NCBI GenBank assembly: GCA_964640965.1
Contig: CAZXJB010000012.1
Coordinates: 1 to 31,304, forward strand
Reading direction: 5' to 3'
Origin: HRBIN12 sp964640965
Lineage (GTDB): Bacteria; Actinomycetota; UBA4738; HRBIN12
DNA: 31,304 nt
In this document: positions 1 to 7,445 of the stretch, piece after piece
Position numbering within the stretch: position 1 is the stretch's first letter
Layout: every line of letters starts with the position of its first letter
Notes under the pieces: generated by a model
The model's database searches: none
What the model was told of the DNA's origin: nothing
What the model saw: the letters and a program-made list of their open reading frames with translations, nothing else
Position numbers and translations under genes: made by a program

Positions 1-1351
1 CGCCCACGATCGTGTAGTGGAAGTGGGCGACGACGAAGTAGGTGTCCTGCAGGTGCAGGTCGGTCGCGACGTCCGCGAGGTAGATGCCCGTGACCCCGCC
101 GATCGCGAAGTTGAACAGGACCGCGAGCGCGAACAGCATCGGCGTGCGCAGCCACAGCCGTCCGCGCCAGATCGTCCCGAGCGCCGAGAGGAACACGAGT
201 CCCGTCGGGATCGAGATGAGCTCGGTGAGCGTCATGAACGGGATCTGCATGTACTGGGCCATCCCGCTCGTGAACATGTGGTGGGCCCAGACGACGCCCG
301 AGAGCACGACGATGCCGAGGAACCCGGCCACCGCGCCCCGGTAGGCGAACAGCGGCTTGCGCGAGAAGTGCGCGAGGACCTCGAGCGTGATGCCGAACCC
401 GGGCAGGATCATCACGTAGACGGCGGGGTGCGAGTAGAACCAGAACAGGTGCTGGTACAGGAGCGGGTTCCCGCCGCCCGCGGCCTCGAAGAACTGCGTG
501 CCCGCCACGCGGTCGAGCAGCACCAGGATGAGCGAGGCCGCGAAGAACTGGGTGAACAGCAGGCTGATGATGGAGGCGGCGAGCACCGACCAGACGAAGA
601 TCGGCATCCGCAGCAGCGTCATCCCGGGCGCCCGCATCCGCAGGATCGTCGCGATCGCGTTCAGCCCGCCGAGGATCGAGGAGAGCCCGAAGATGACGAT
701 CGCGACGACGAACAGGACCTGCCCGCCGGCGTTCACGACCGACAGCGGCGGGTAGGCGGTCCAGCCGCTGTCCCAGCCGCCGACGAAGGGTGCGGTGAGC
801 AGGAGCACGGCGACCGGTGGGATGAGCCAGTACGAGAGCGCGTTCAGCCGCGGGAAGGCCATGTCCCGGGCGCCGATCATGAGCGGCACGCAGTAGTTCC
901 CGAGGCCGCCGAGGACGGCCGCGACCGCGACGGCGACCATGAGGATGCCGTGCAGGCTCATCACCTGGTTGTAGGCGTCCCCGCCGAGGTCGCGTGCCGG
1001 CGTGAGGAGCTCCCACCGGATGACCATCGCGAGCAGCCCGGCGAGGCCGAACACGATGACGAAGGTGACGAGGTACTGGACGCCGATCACCTTGTGGTCG
1101 GTGTTGAAGCAGAGGTAGCGGCTCGGGCCGGTCGGCACGTCCCGCCGCGGCTCGAGGCCGAACCACTCCCGCGCCCAGGCCCGCCAGAGCCCCACGCCGA
1201 GGAGCCAGCCGAGGGTCGCGAGCACCGAGCCGATCACCACCGGCACCGCGCCGCCGACGGGGTTGCCCATCGCGAGCTGCGCCGCCGCGACGAGCGCGAA
1301 CCCGAGCGCGTACCCGACCGCCGCGCCCGCGATCCCCTTGAGGATCGGCAT
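1..1351 (-). CDS. ctaD: Cytochrome c oxidase subunit I, A2-type (partial, 3' end outside window)
   Basis: Catalytic subunit of the terminal heme-copper oxidase, reducing O2 to water and pumping protons. 450 codons are visible and the frame runs off the left edge, just after the AHFHYTIVG heme-ligand region. The ATG overlaps the ctaC stop as TGATG. The first ~75 residues form an extension with two hydrophobic segments before the usual first core helix. Visible ligands are H134 (low-spin heme, LHGILM), H308 and Y312 (CuB His and cross-linked Tyr, YSHPAVY) and H357/H358 (CuB, AHHMF). D163 in GARDMAFPR corresponds to the D-channel entrance. The helix-VI glutamate of HPEVY is replaced, giving YSHPAV, the signature of A2-type oxidases such as that of Rhodothermus. 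The position of the K-channel lysine (TGxK) reads TGLV. Family assignment is certain; the proton-path reading is inferred from known homologues. Confidence 0.97.
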   Translation of the reverse strand, partial: MPILKGIAGAAVGYALGFALVAAAQLAMGNPVGGAVPVVIGSVLATLGWLLGVGLWRAWAREWFGLEPRRDVPTGPSRYLCFNTDHKVIGVQYLVTFVIVFGLAGLLAMVIRWELLTPARDLGGDAYNQVMSLHGILMVAVAVAAVLGGLGNYCVPLMIGARDMAFPRLNALSYWLIPPVAVLLLTAPFVGGWDSGWTAYPPLSVVNAGGQVLFVVAIVIFGLSSILGGLNAIATILRMRAPGMTLLRMPIFVWSVLAASIISLLFTQFFAASLILVLLDRVAGTQFFEAAGGGNPLLYQHLFWFYSHPAVYVMILPGFGITLEVLAHFSRKPLFAYRGAVAGFLGIVVLSGVVWAHHMFTSGMAQYMQIPFMTLTELISIPTGLVFLSALGTIWRGRLWLRTPMLFALAVLFNFAIGGVTGIYLADVATDLHLQDTYFVVAHFHYTIVG

Positions 1352-2457
1352 CACGAGCCCTCCACCTCCTTCACGACGAACGTCCCGGACATCGCGGGGA
1401 TCGGGTGGATGTCGCAGCGGAAGCGGTACACGCCCGCGGGCAGACCGGCGACCTCGTACACGCGCGTGTCGACGCCCTCGAACACCTCGCCGGTGAACAG
1501 GACCTGGGTCCAGTCGGGATCGGCCGCGATCGACAGGTTGTGGGGCACACCGGCGTCCCGGTTCTCGAGCTCGATCGTGAACGGCGTGTCGGCCGGCACC
1601 GCGAGGCACTTCTGGTCGAAGGCGATGCTCTGCGCGACGATCCGCAGCTCGGTCCCTGAGGGCTCGCACGTCGGCATGCCCGCGGCGCCCTGCTCGAGGA
1701 GCCAGGCGTCGAACGCCGGCTGTTCGACGACCCGCACCGGGAGCTGCATCTGGGCGTGCTGGAGCCCGCAGAGCTCGGCGCACTGCAGGCGGAGGGTGGG
1801 ATCCTGGTCGAAGGAGCCGGTCCGCTCGGGCGTCACCGTGGTGACGGTCGTGAGCCCCGGCACGGCGTCGATCTTCGCTCGGAAGGCCGGGATCCAGAAC
1901 GAGTGGAGCACGTCGATGCTCGTCACCTCGAACCGGATCGTTCGGTCGACGGGCAGGACGAGCTCCTCGCCGGTCTCCACGCCGGCGTCGGGGTACGTGA
2001 CGGTCCAGGCCCACCGGGCCGCCTTCACCTGGACGACGAGGGGCTCCGGCGCGTCCGCCGCGGCCGAGCGCGCGTGCTGGAGCTCCACGATCCCGTAGAT
2101 GCCCGGGTAGAAGATGAGCAGGACCGCGAGCCCGCTGGTGATGCCCAGCCAGGTCGCGATCGTGCGCGCCGATCCCCGGATCGGCTCCCCGTCGTCGCGG
2201 GGCTCGCCCCGGGAGCGGAAGCGCAGGAGCGAGACGACGAGCACCGTGACGACGAAGGCGAAGACGGGGATCGCGAGGCGCGTGAGCACGAGGAACGCGT
2301 CGTCGCTGATGTGCGCCGTGTTCGAGTAGCGGGCCGGCAGGAGCGGGGCGTTCCAGAGCGCGACCTCTCCGGTGGCCGTCAAGGCGAGCCACAGGAGCGC
2401 CGCGGTGATCTCCTCGCGACCGATCCTGGGTCGTCCGTTCGGTGGCGTCTCGTCCAT
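1351..2457 (-). CDS. ctaC: Cytochrome c oxidase subunit II with an extra C-terminal cupredoxin domain
   Basis: Accepts electrons at the CuA centre and passes them to subunit I. The protein is 368 aa from the ATG at 2457 (a TTG directly before it is an alternative). Three hydrophobic segments (about 20-40, 58-80, 103-122) precede the outside cupredoxin domain. CuA ligands are visible: H185 in LHSFW, then C226, E228, C230, H234 and M237 in CAELCGLQHAQM. A second domain of about 100 residues follows (from ~265 to the end). It has H306 (VPHNL), C348 and H351 (RCDIHP) and M356 (AMSG), the spacing of a type 1 blue-copper site. In caa3 oxidases this place is taken by a fused cytochrome c, so the extra domain is plausibly a built-in electron donor or entry site (inference). 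It overlaps ctaD by one base and starts 11 bp after the ThyX-like gene. Confidence 0.96.
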   Translation of the reverse strand: MDETPPNGRPRIGREEITAALLWLALTATGEVALWNAPLLPARYSNTAHISDDAFLVLTRLAIPVFAFVVTVLVVSLLRFRSRGEPRDDGEPIRGSARTIATWLGITSGLAVLLIFYPGIYGIVELQHARSAAADAPEPLVVQVKAARWAWTVTYPDAGVETGEELVLPVDRTIRFEVTSIDVLHSFWIPAFRAKIDAVPGLTTVTTVTPERTGSFDQDPTLRLQCAELCGLQHAQMQLPVRVVEQPAFDAWLLEQGAAGMPTCEPSGTELRIVAQSIAFDQKCLAVPADTPFTIELENRDAGVPHNLSIAADPDWTQVLFTGEVFEGVDTRVYEVAGLPAGVYRFRCDIHPIPAMSGTFVVKEVEGS

Positions 2458-2468
2458 CAACCTCGGTG

Positions 2469-4223
2469 TCAGCGTCCCGCCGCGGGCCCGGGAGCCGGGC
2501 CGGGGTTGCGGGGGATACTCCCGGAACGAGCGGCCGTCGCTCCAGGGCCGAAGGTCCCGGTCTTATCGGGACGTTCGGCCCCGAACGACCGTTCGAGCCC
2601 GCTAGACGGTCCGCGTCCGCCGAGGGCGGCCCGGCGCTTGGCGTCGGCGCGGCGCTCGGCCTCGAGGCGCTCGAGGTCCACCTCGGAGAAGTCGACGAAG
2701 CGCATGGCCTCGGCGATCGCGCGGTGACCGGCGACCTCGCGGATCAGCGCGTGCATCTGGTGCGCGACCCGGCGGTAGGTGGGGTGGCCCTGCGGGGAGC
2801 TCCGCAGCTCGATGAGGTGCATGGCCTCCCGGGCGTTCATCTGCATCACGAAGCGGATCCGGTAGGCCATCGCGACGGCGTACTGGGCGACCTCGGGGCC
2901 GACGCCCTCGGCCAGGCGCGCCCACGTGCGCGCGGAGTCCTCCATCACCGCATGCCAGTCGTCCGCGACGCCGGCCTCCTCGATCGCCTCCGGCGTGGCG
3001 TACCCGTGGTGCGGGGTGAGCGTCTGCCACTCGAGCGTGAGCATGCGGTGGCGCTGGAGGTCCCGGAAGGCGCCGAAGTCGCACAGCACGTCGAACCGGT
3101 AGCCGGTGCGCTCGAAGGCCCGGCCCGGCTTGTGACGGCGGTTCCGCCGCTCGCCCACGTAGGCGCGGAGCACCTCGGCCCGCTCGGCGTCGCTCATCCG
3201 GCGGGCGAGCTCGAGCGTGCGGGCGTCGGAGAGATGGGTGGAGGCGTAGAGGGCGGCGGCCACCACCTTGACCTCGCCGTCGGGCTCCCAGTCGGTGAGC
3301 GTCACCTCGGGCCCGCCGGTGGGCTCGTCCACGCCCGCGGTGAGGCGGGCGGCGACCTCGGCGGTGGCCTTGCGCGTGGCGCGGAGGTACTCGGACCAGG
3401 CGAGGCCTCGGTCGGGCAGGTCGACACGCTTGAGGAAGGCCGGGATCACCTTGCGGAGCTCGGCGAGCATGAGGTCGGCGTACTCGCGCACCTCGGCGAG
3501 GGGGTGGGCGCGGAGCCGCAGCAGCATCATCTCGAAGGCCTGTCCGTCGGCGTAGATCCCGACGTTCGAGCGGGTGCCGGCGGGCAGCAGCGCGCGCAGC
3601 GCGTCGCAGGTCTTCGCGGTGATCGTGGCGCGGTAGACGCCGTCGGGGTCCTCCGGGGCCTTGGGGAAGCGCGCCCGGAAGTGCTCCTCGACGGGTCGGA
3701 ACAGGCGCCCGTAGGTCTCGAAGGCGCGGGCCGTGAAGTCTTCGTACTCGCGCTCGAGCGGGGTGCCGGCGATCTCCGGCGGGACGGTGAGGCGGAAGCG
3801 TCCCCCGGGGCGGTCGTCGTAGCGCAGGTAGCGCGTGGACTGCTCCAGGTAGGCGGCCAGGCGCCCCCACTCGATCGCCTTCGTGAGGAGCTGGGAGGCC
3901 TGCTCGCAGGCGAGGTGCACCCCGCCGAGCTGGGCGACCGAGTCATCGCCGTACTCGACGAAGACGTTGTCGTACAGGCGCTCCGCGCGCGCGGTGCCGA
4001 CGGTGCTCGCGACCGGCGCGGCCTCGAGGTCCGTGGCGAACTCGTCGAGGAACAGCCGCCGCAGGGACTTCGAGGTGCGCGAATACCGGGCGAAGAGCGC
4101 CCCCTTCACGACCTCCGGCAGGTTCACGAGCGCGAAGACCGGCCCGTCGAGGTTCGTGAAGTGCGGCGCGAGCCGCGCCCGCTCCTCCTCGGTGAAGGTC
4201 TCGCTCGCGAACCACAGGGGCAT
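2469..4223 (-). CDS. ThyX-like protein with two tandem domains and altered catalytic motif
   Basis: Related to flavin-dependent thymidylate synthase, which methylates dUMP using FAD and methylene-tetrahydrofolate. At 584 aa it is over twice the length of classical ThyX (about 220-250 aa), and two ThyX-like halves can be seen. The first half (to ~265) has EQSTRYLRY and a later LPAGTRSNVGIYADG stretch. The second (~360-500) has QRHRMLTLEWQT and an ELRSSPQGHPTYR stretch. The ThyX motif RHRx7S appears only in the second half and ends in T instead of S; the first half lacks RHR. The last ~50 residues are a low-complexity tail overlying an inverted repeat. The ATG at 4223 lies 5 bp after the pknB stop; an in-frame GTG at 4232 overlapping that stop is possible. 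The fold assignment is firm. Whether it makes dTMP is uncertain, hence no symbol. Confidence 0.85.
   Translation of the reverse strand: MPLWFASETFTEEERARLAPHFTNLDGPVFALVNLPEVVKGALFARYSRTSKSLRRLFLDEFATDLEAAPVASTVGTARAERLYDNVFVEYGDDSVAQLGGVHLACEQASQLLTKAIEWGRLAAYLEQSTRYLRYDDRPGGRFRLTVPPEIAGTPLEREYEDFTARAFETYGRLFRPVEEHFRARFPKAPEDPDGVYRATITAKTCDALRALLPAGTRSNVGIYADGQAFEMMLLRLRAHPLAEVREYADLMLAELRKVIPAFLKRVDLPDRGLAWSEYLRATRKATAEVAARLTAGVDEPTGGPEVTLTDWEPDGEVKVVAAALYASTHLSDARTLELARRMSDAERAEVLRAYVGERRNRRHKPGRAFERTGYRFDVLCDFGAFRDLQRHRMLTLEWQTLTPHHGYATPEAIEEAGVADDWHAVMEDSARTWARLAEGVGPEVAQYAVAMAYRIRFVMQMNAREAMHLIELRSSPQGHPTYRRVAHQMHALIREVAGHRAIAEAMRFVDFSEVDLERLEAERRADAKRRAALGGRGPSSGLERSFGAERPDKTGTFGPGATAARSGSIPRNPGPAPGPAAGR
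2545..2581. promoter_or_regulatory. Paired GGGACnTTCGGCCC boxes forming an inverted repeat upstream of ctaC
   Basis: Two 14-bp boxes, GGGCCGAAGGTCCC (2545-2558) and GGGACGTTCGGCCC (2568-2581), are reverse complements of each other except for one base and are 9 bp apart. They sit about 90-125 bp upstream of the ctaC start, inside the 3' tail of the ThyX-like frame. Each box resembles the partly palindromic GGGAC-N4-GTCCC/GCCC operator of DosR/DevR-type regulators. As RNA the pair would fold into a stem of about 15 bp with a loop of 7 nt, so a terminator or processing hairpin for the upstream operon is an equally fair reading. No T-run follows on either strand. Confidence 0.5.
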
Positions 4224-4228
4224 CGGGA

Positions 4229-5947
4229 TCACCCCGTCGGGCCCGTGGGGCCGGTCGGGCCGGTCGGCTCCGGGGGCGGCCCCGGGAGGTAGATCAGCAC
4301 CTCGCTCCCCGGCGCGACCGGCGTGAAGGGGTCCGGGTCGGTGTCGACGACCTTGTTGCCGTTCGGGCAGAGCGGGTTCGGCGGCTTGGTCTCGGAGGCG
4401 ACGACGGGAACGAGATCCGCGTCCTGGAGCTTCGCCTTGGCCTGGCCGAGGCTGAAGCAGACGACGTCGGGGACGGCGACCTCGCCCGGTCCGCTCGAGA
4501 CGACGATCGTGACCTCCGAGCCGTACGGGGCGGGCGTCCCGGCGGGGGGGTCGGTGCCGATCACCCTGCCGACGTCCACGGTCGAGCTCGGCTCGTCCCG
4601 GGTGCCCGCGACGACGAACCCGAGCGCCTCGAGCGCCGCCCGGGCCTCCTCCACCGTCATGCCCGCGGTCGGCGGGATCGTGACCGCCTCCGGCGGCACG
4701 AGGACCGTGAGGTCGACCGGGGTCCCCTCGGGCACCTGCTCGAAGGGCGCCGGGTCCTGGTCCACGACGACCCCCGGCTGCTGGGCGGCGGGGTCGGTGA
4801 TCGGCTGCTCGATCCGCTCCCCCACGGCGAGGCCGGCGTCCAGGAGCGCCTGCTCGGCCGCGCGGACGCGCATCCCGATGACCTCGGGCACCTCGACGAG
4901 GGTCGGGGTGGGGGAGGCCTGCTCCCGACCTCCGAGCACGTCGGTCGCGAACAGCCACAGCACCACGCCGATGGCGGCGAGCAGGAGGCCGATGACGAGC
5001 GCCGGGATCCACCAGCGCGGGCGCTCCGGCTCGGGGGGCGGCAGGACCTCCGTGCGGGGCCCGGGCCGGAGCACCTGGGTCGACGCGGAGGCGGGGAGCA
5101 CCGGGGTCGCCTCGACGGGCAGGCCGCGGCGCGCGCGCTCGAGGTCCTCGCGCATGGCCTCGGCGGAGGGGTAGCGGTTGTCGGGGTTCTTCGCCAGCGC
5201 CCGTAGGATCACGGCCTCGAGCTCGGCCGAGACGTCGGGGTTCAGCTTCGAGGGCGGGGTCGGCGGCTCGAGGACCTGCTTGGAGGCGACGGCGACGGGC
5301 GAGTCCCCGGTGAACGGCGGGCGCCCGGTCACCATCTCGTACAGCACGCAGCCCAGGGAGTAGATGTCCGACCGCGCGTCCACGGGCTGCCCCTTCGCCT
5401 GCTCCGGCGAGAGGTAGGCGGCGGTGCCGAGCACGGCGGCCGTCTGCTCGATCGTCTCGGCCGAGGTCGTCATCCGCGCGATCCCGAAGTCGGCGACCTT
5501 CACCTGGCCGGAGGGTGTGATCATGATGTTGCCGGGCTTGATGTCCCGGTGGACCACGCCCTGCGCGTGGGCCGCGGCGAGCGCGTCGCACACCGCCTGG
5601 GCGATCTCGATCGCGCGCTCCGGTAGGATGCGGCCGCCCCCGGCGAGGTAGTCCGCCAGGGTCTTCCCCTCGACGTACTCCATGACGATGTAGTGGACGC
5701 CGTCGTCGGCGCCGGTGTCGAAGACGCTCACGACGTTCGGGTTGGACAGGCGCGCGGCGGCCTGCGCCTCGCGCCGGAACCGCTGCACGAACGAGGCGTC
5801 GTCCGAGAAGCGGGGCGCGAGCACCTTGATCGCGACCGGGCGGCCGAGCACCGTGTCGGTGCCGCGGAAGACCTTCGCCATGCCGCCGCGCCCGAGCTCC
5901 TGCTCGATGCGGTACCTCCCGCCGAGGATCACCGGCTGCTCACCCAT
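4229..5947 (-). CDS. pknB: PASTA-domain serine/threonine protein kinase (PknB type)
   Basis: Membrane kinase that senses peptidoglycan fragments through outside PASTA repeats and phosphorylates cell-division and wall-synthesis proteins. 572 aa from the ATG at 5947, preceded by AGGGA and 10 bp after the pbpA stop. The kinase domain (about 10-280) has the GRGGMAKVF loop, K41 (VAIK), D135 (HRDIKPGN), D153 (DFG) and an APE-like SPEQ. One membrane helix lies near residues 315-340. Three PASTA repeats follow, starting near LVEVPEVIG, VTIPPTAGM and VAVPDVVCF. The protein ends in a short collagen-like tail, GPTGPTGPTG. Only one kinase is present, where mycobacteria have pknA and pknB side by side. 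It is the last gene of the cell-wall cluster before the ThyX-like gene. Confidence 0.95.
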   Translation of the reverse strand: MGEQPVILGGRYRIEQELGRGGMAKVFRGTDTVLGRPVAIKVLAPRFSDDASFVQRFRREAQAAARLSNPNVVSVFDTGADDGVHYIVMEYVEGKTLADYLAGGGRILPERAIEIAQAVCDALAAAHAQGVVHRDIKPGNIMITPSGQVKVADFGIARMTTSAETIEQTAAVLGTAAYLSPEQAKGQPVDARSDIYSLGCVLYEMVTGRPPFTGDSPVAVASKQVLEPPTPPSKLNPDVSAELEAVILRALAKNPDNRYPSAEAMREDLERARRGLPVEATPVLPASASTQVLRPGPRTEVLPPPEPERPRWWIPALVIGLLLAAIGVVLWLFATDVLGGREQASPTPTLVEVPEVIGMRVRAAEQALLDAGLAVGERIEQPITDPAAQQPGVVVDQDPAPFEQVPEGTPVDLTVLVPPEAVTIPPTAGMTVEEARAALEALGFVVAGTRDEPSSTVDVGRVIGTDPPAGTPAPYGSEVTIVVSSGPGEVAVPDVVCFSLGQAKAKLQDADLVPVVASETKPPNPLCPNGNKVVDTDPDPFTPVAPGSEVLIYLPGPPPEPTGPTGPTGPTG

Positions 5948-5957
5948 GTCCGTCCCT

Positions 5958-7445
5958 TCAGCCGCGGAGCGCGGCCTCCACGACCCCCCGCGCGATCGGG
6001 GCGGCGACCCGGCCCCCCGTCGCGTCGCTGCCAAGGCTACCGCCGTCGAGCACGATGACCGCGACGGCGACCTGGGGGTCCTCGGCCGGCGCGAACGCGA
6101 GGAACCAGGCGTGGGGTGGTAGGCCCTCGCCGTGCTGGGCCGTCCCGGTCTTGCCCGCCACGCGTACGCCGGGGATCCTGGCCGCGGTCCCGGTGCCGCG
6201 CTCGACCACGTCGACCATCATCCGCGTGAGCAACGCCGCGTCGATCGCGCTCATCGGGCGCGAGATCGCCTCCGGCTCGAAGGACCGCACCACGCGGCCG
6301 TCGGGGGCGCGGATCTCGGTCACGAGTCGGGGCCGCATCATCACGCCGCCGTTCGCGATCGCGCCGGCGACGAGGGCCATGTGCAGGGGGTTCGTCGCCA
6401 CGTCGTCCTGCCCGATGGCCGAGAGCGCGACGGCCGGCCGGCGGGTCCGGAAGTAGGAGGGATCCGGGAACACGCCGGCCTGCATCGGGACGTCGAAGGG
6501 GATCGCGCCCTCCTCGGCGCTCGGCGCGAACCCGAACAGCCGCGCCTGGGCGGCGAGGACCTCGGGTCCGAGCGCGAGCCCGATCTCCCCGAAGACCACG
6601 TTGCAGGACTGGCGCAGCGCGTCGGCCAGGGTGATCTCGGCGCCGCCCGAGCAGGTGACGCCGCCGAAGTTCCCGAGATCGTGGGTCGTGTCCGGCAGAT
6701 CGAGCACGTGGGGGTTCGACCAGCGGCTGTCGGGTCCGTAGCCGGAGGCGAGCGCGGCCGCCGCGACGACGATCTTGAAGGTCGAGCCGGGCGGGTAGAG
6801 CTCGTCGCTCGCGCGGGAGACGAGCGGCTTAGCCGGATCTTCGGTGAGGGCGGCCCAGGCGCGGCGGACCTCGTCGGGGTCATGCGAGGACAGCGGGTTC
6901 GGGTCGTAGGAGGGGTTCGCGACGAGCGCGAGGACGTCGCCGGTCCGCGGGTCGATCGCGGCCACCCCACCGGGCAGGTCGCCGAGGGCCTCGGCCGCGG
7001 CTCGCTGCACGACCGGGTCGATGGTCGTCACGATCGAGGCGCCCCGGCGCGGCCGGCCGAGCACCATGTCGGCGAGGGTCTGCGGCAGGAGCTCCGGCGC
7101 GTCGCCGGAGAGGAAGTCGTCGTAGGCGGCCTCGAGCTCGCTCCGCCCGTAGACGAACGAGTAGTACCCCGTGACGTGCGCCGTGAGCGCGCCGAGCGGA
7201 TAGCGGCGCTCGAACCGGAGCTCGCCCCGGCTCCGACGGCTCGTGGCGAGCACGGTCCTGCCGTCGGCGGCGAGGATGTCGCCGCGGTCGACGCCGTACT
7301 CGGCGATGAGCTGCCGGGCCGCGTTGGCGGGATCCTCGGCGAGGCGGTCGGCCGCGATCACCTGGATGTGCGTGACCTGCGCGAGGAGCACCGCGAACAG
7401 GACGCCGAGCGCCGCGGCGAGCTGCCGGATCTGCCGCGCCATCAT
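5958..7445 (-). CDS. pbpA: Class B penicillin-binding protein (peptidoglycan transpeptidase)
   Basis: Cross-links peptidoglycan outside the membrane as partner of the neighbouring SEDS glycosyltransferase. 495 aa, with an N-terminal membrane anchor (about 8-28), a dimerisation/linker region, and the transpeptidase domain from about 155. All three penicillin-binding motifs are present: S221-TFK, S280-CN and K432-TGT. The ATG at 7445 overlaps the ftsW stop in ATGA; a second ATG follows at once. This is the usual PbpA place between RodA/FtsW and the PASTA kinase in Actinomycetota, which supports translational coupling and a joint job in elongation or division. Confidence 0.95.
   Translation of the reverse strand: MMARQIRQLAAALGVLFAVLLAQVTHIQVIAADRLAEDPANAARQLIAEYGVDRGDILAADGRTVLATSRRSRGELRFERRYPLGALTAHVTGYYSFVYGRSELEAAYDDFLSGDAPELLPQTLADMVLGRPRRGASIVTTIDPVVQRAAAEALGDLPGGVAAIDPRTGDVLALVANPSYDPNPLSSHDPDEVRRAWAALTEDPAKPLVSRASDELYPPGSTFKIVVAAAALASGYGPDSRWSNPHVLDLPDTTHDLGNFGGVTCSGGAEITLADALRQSCNVVFGEIGLALGPEVLAAQARLFGFAPSAEEGAIPFDVPMQAGVFPDPSYFRTRRPAVALSAIGQDDVATNPLHMALVAGAIANGGVMMRPRLVTEIRAPDGRVVRSFEPEAISRPMSAIDAALLTRMMVDVVERGTGTAARIPGVRVAGKTGTAQHGEGLPPHAWFLAFAPAEDPQVAVAVIVLDGGSLGSDATGGRVAAPIARGVVEAALRG

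Noticed and set aside
17..2098. Long plus-strand open frame antisense to ctaD and ctaC
   Set aside because: Its product is a low-complexity Arg/Asp/His/Glu-rich string with no domain, and the opposite strand encodes complete oxidase subunits. It is a GC-driven shadow frame.
4234..4268. Short repeat array suggesting CRISPR
   Set aside because: The repeats are 9-bp in-frame codons for a Pro-Thr-Gly tail without spacers; the same holds for 28,461-28,487.
4224..5591. N-terminal extension of the ThyX-like frame through pknB
   Set aside because: The frame is open only because of GC bias; it lies opposite the codon pattern of a complete PASTA kinase in another frame of the same strand.
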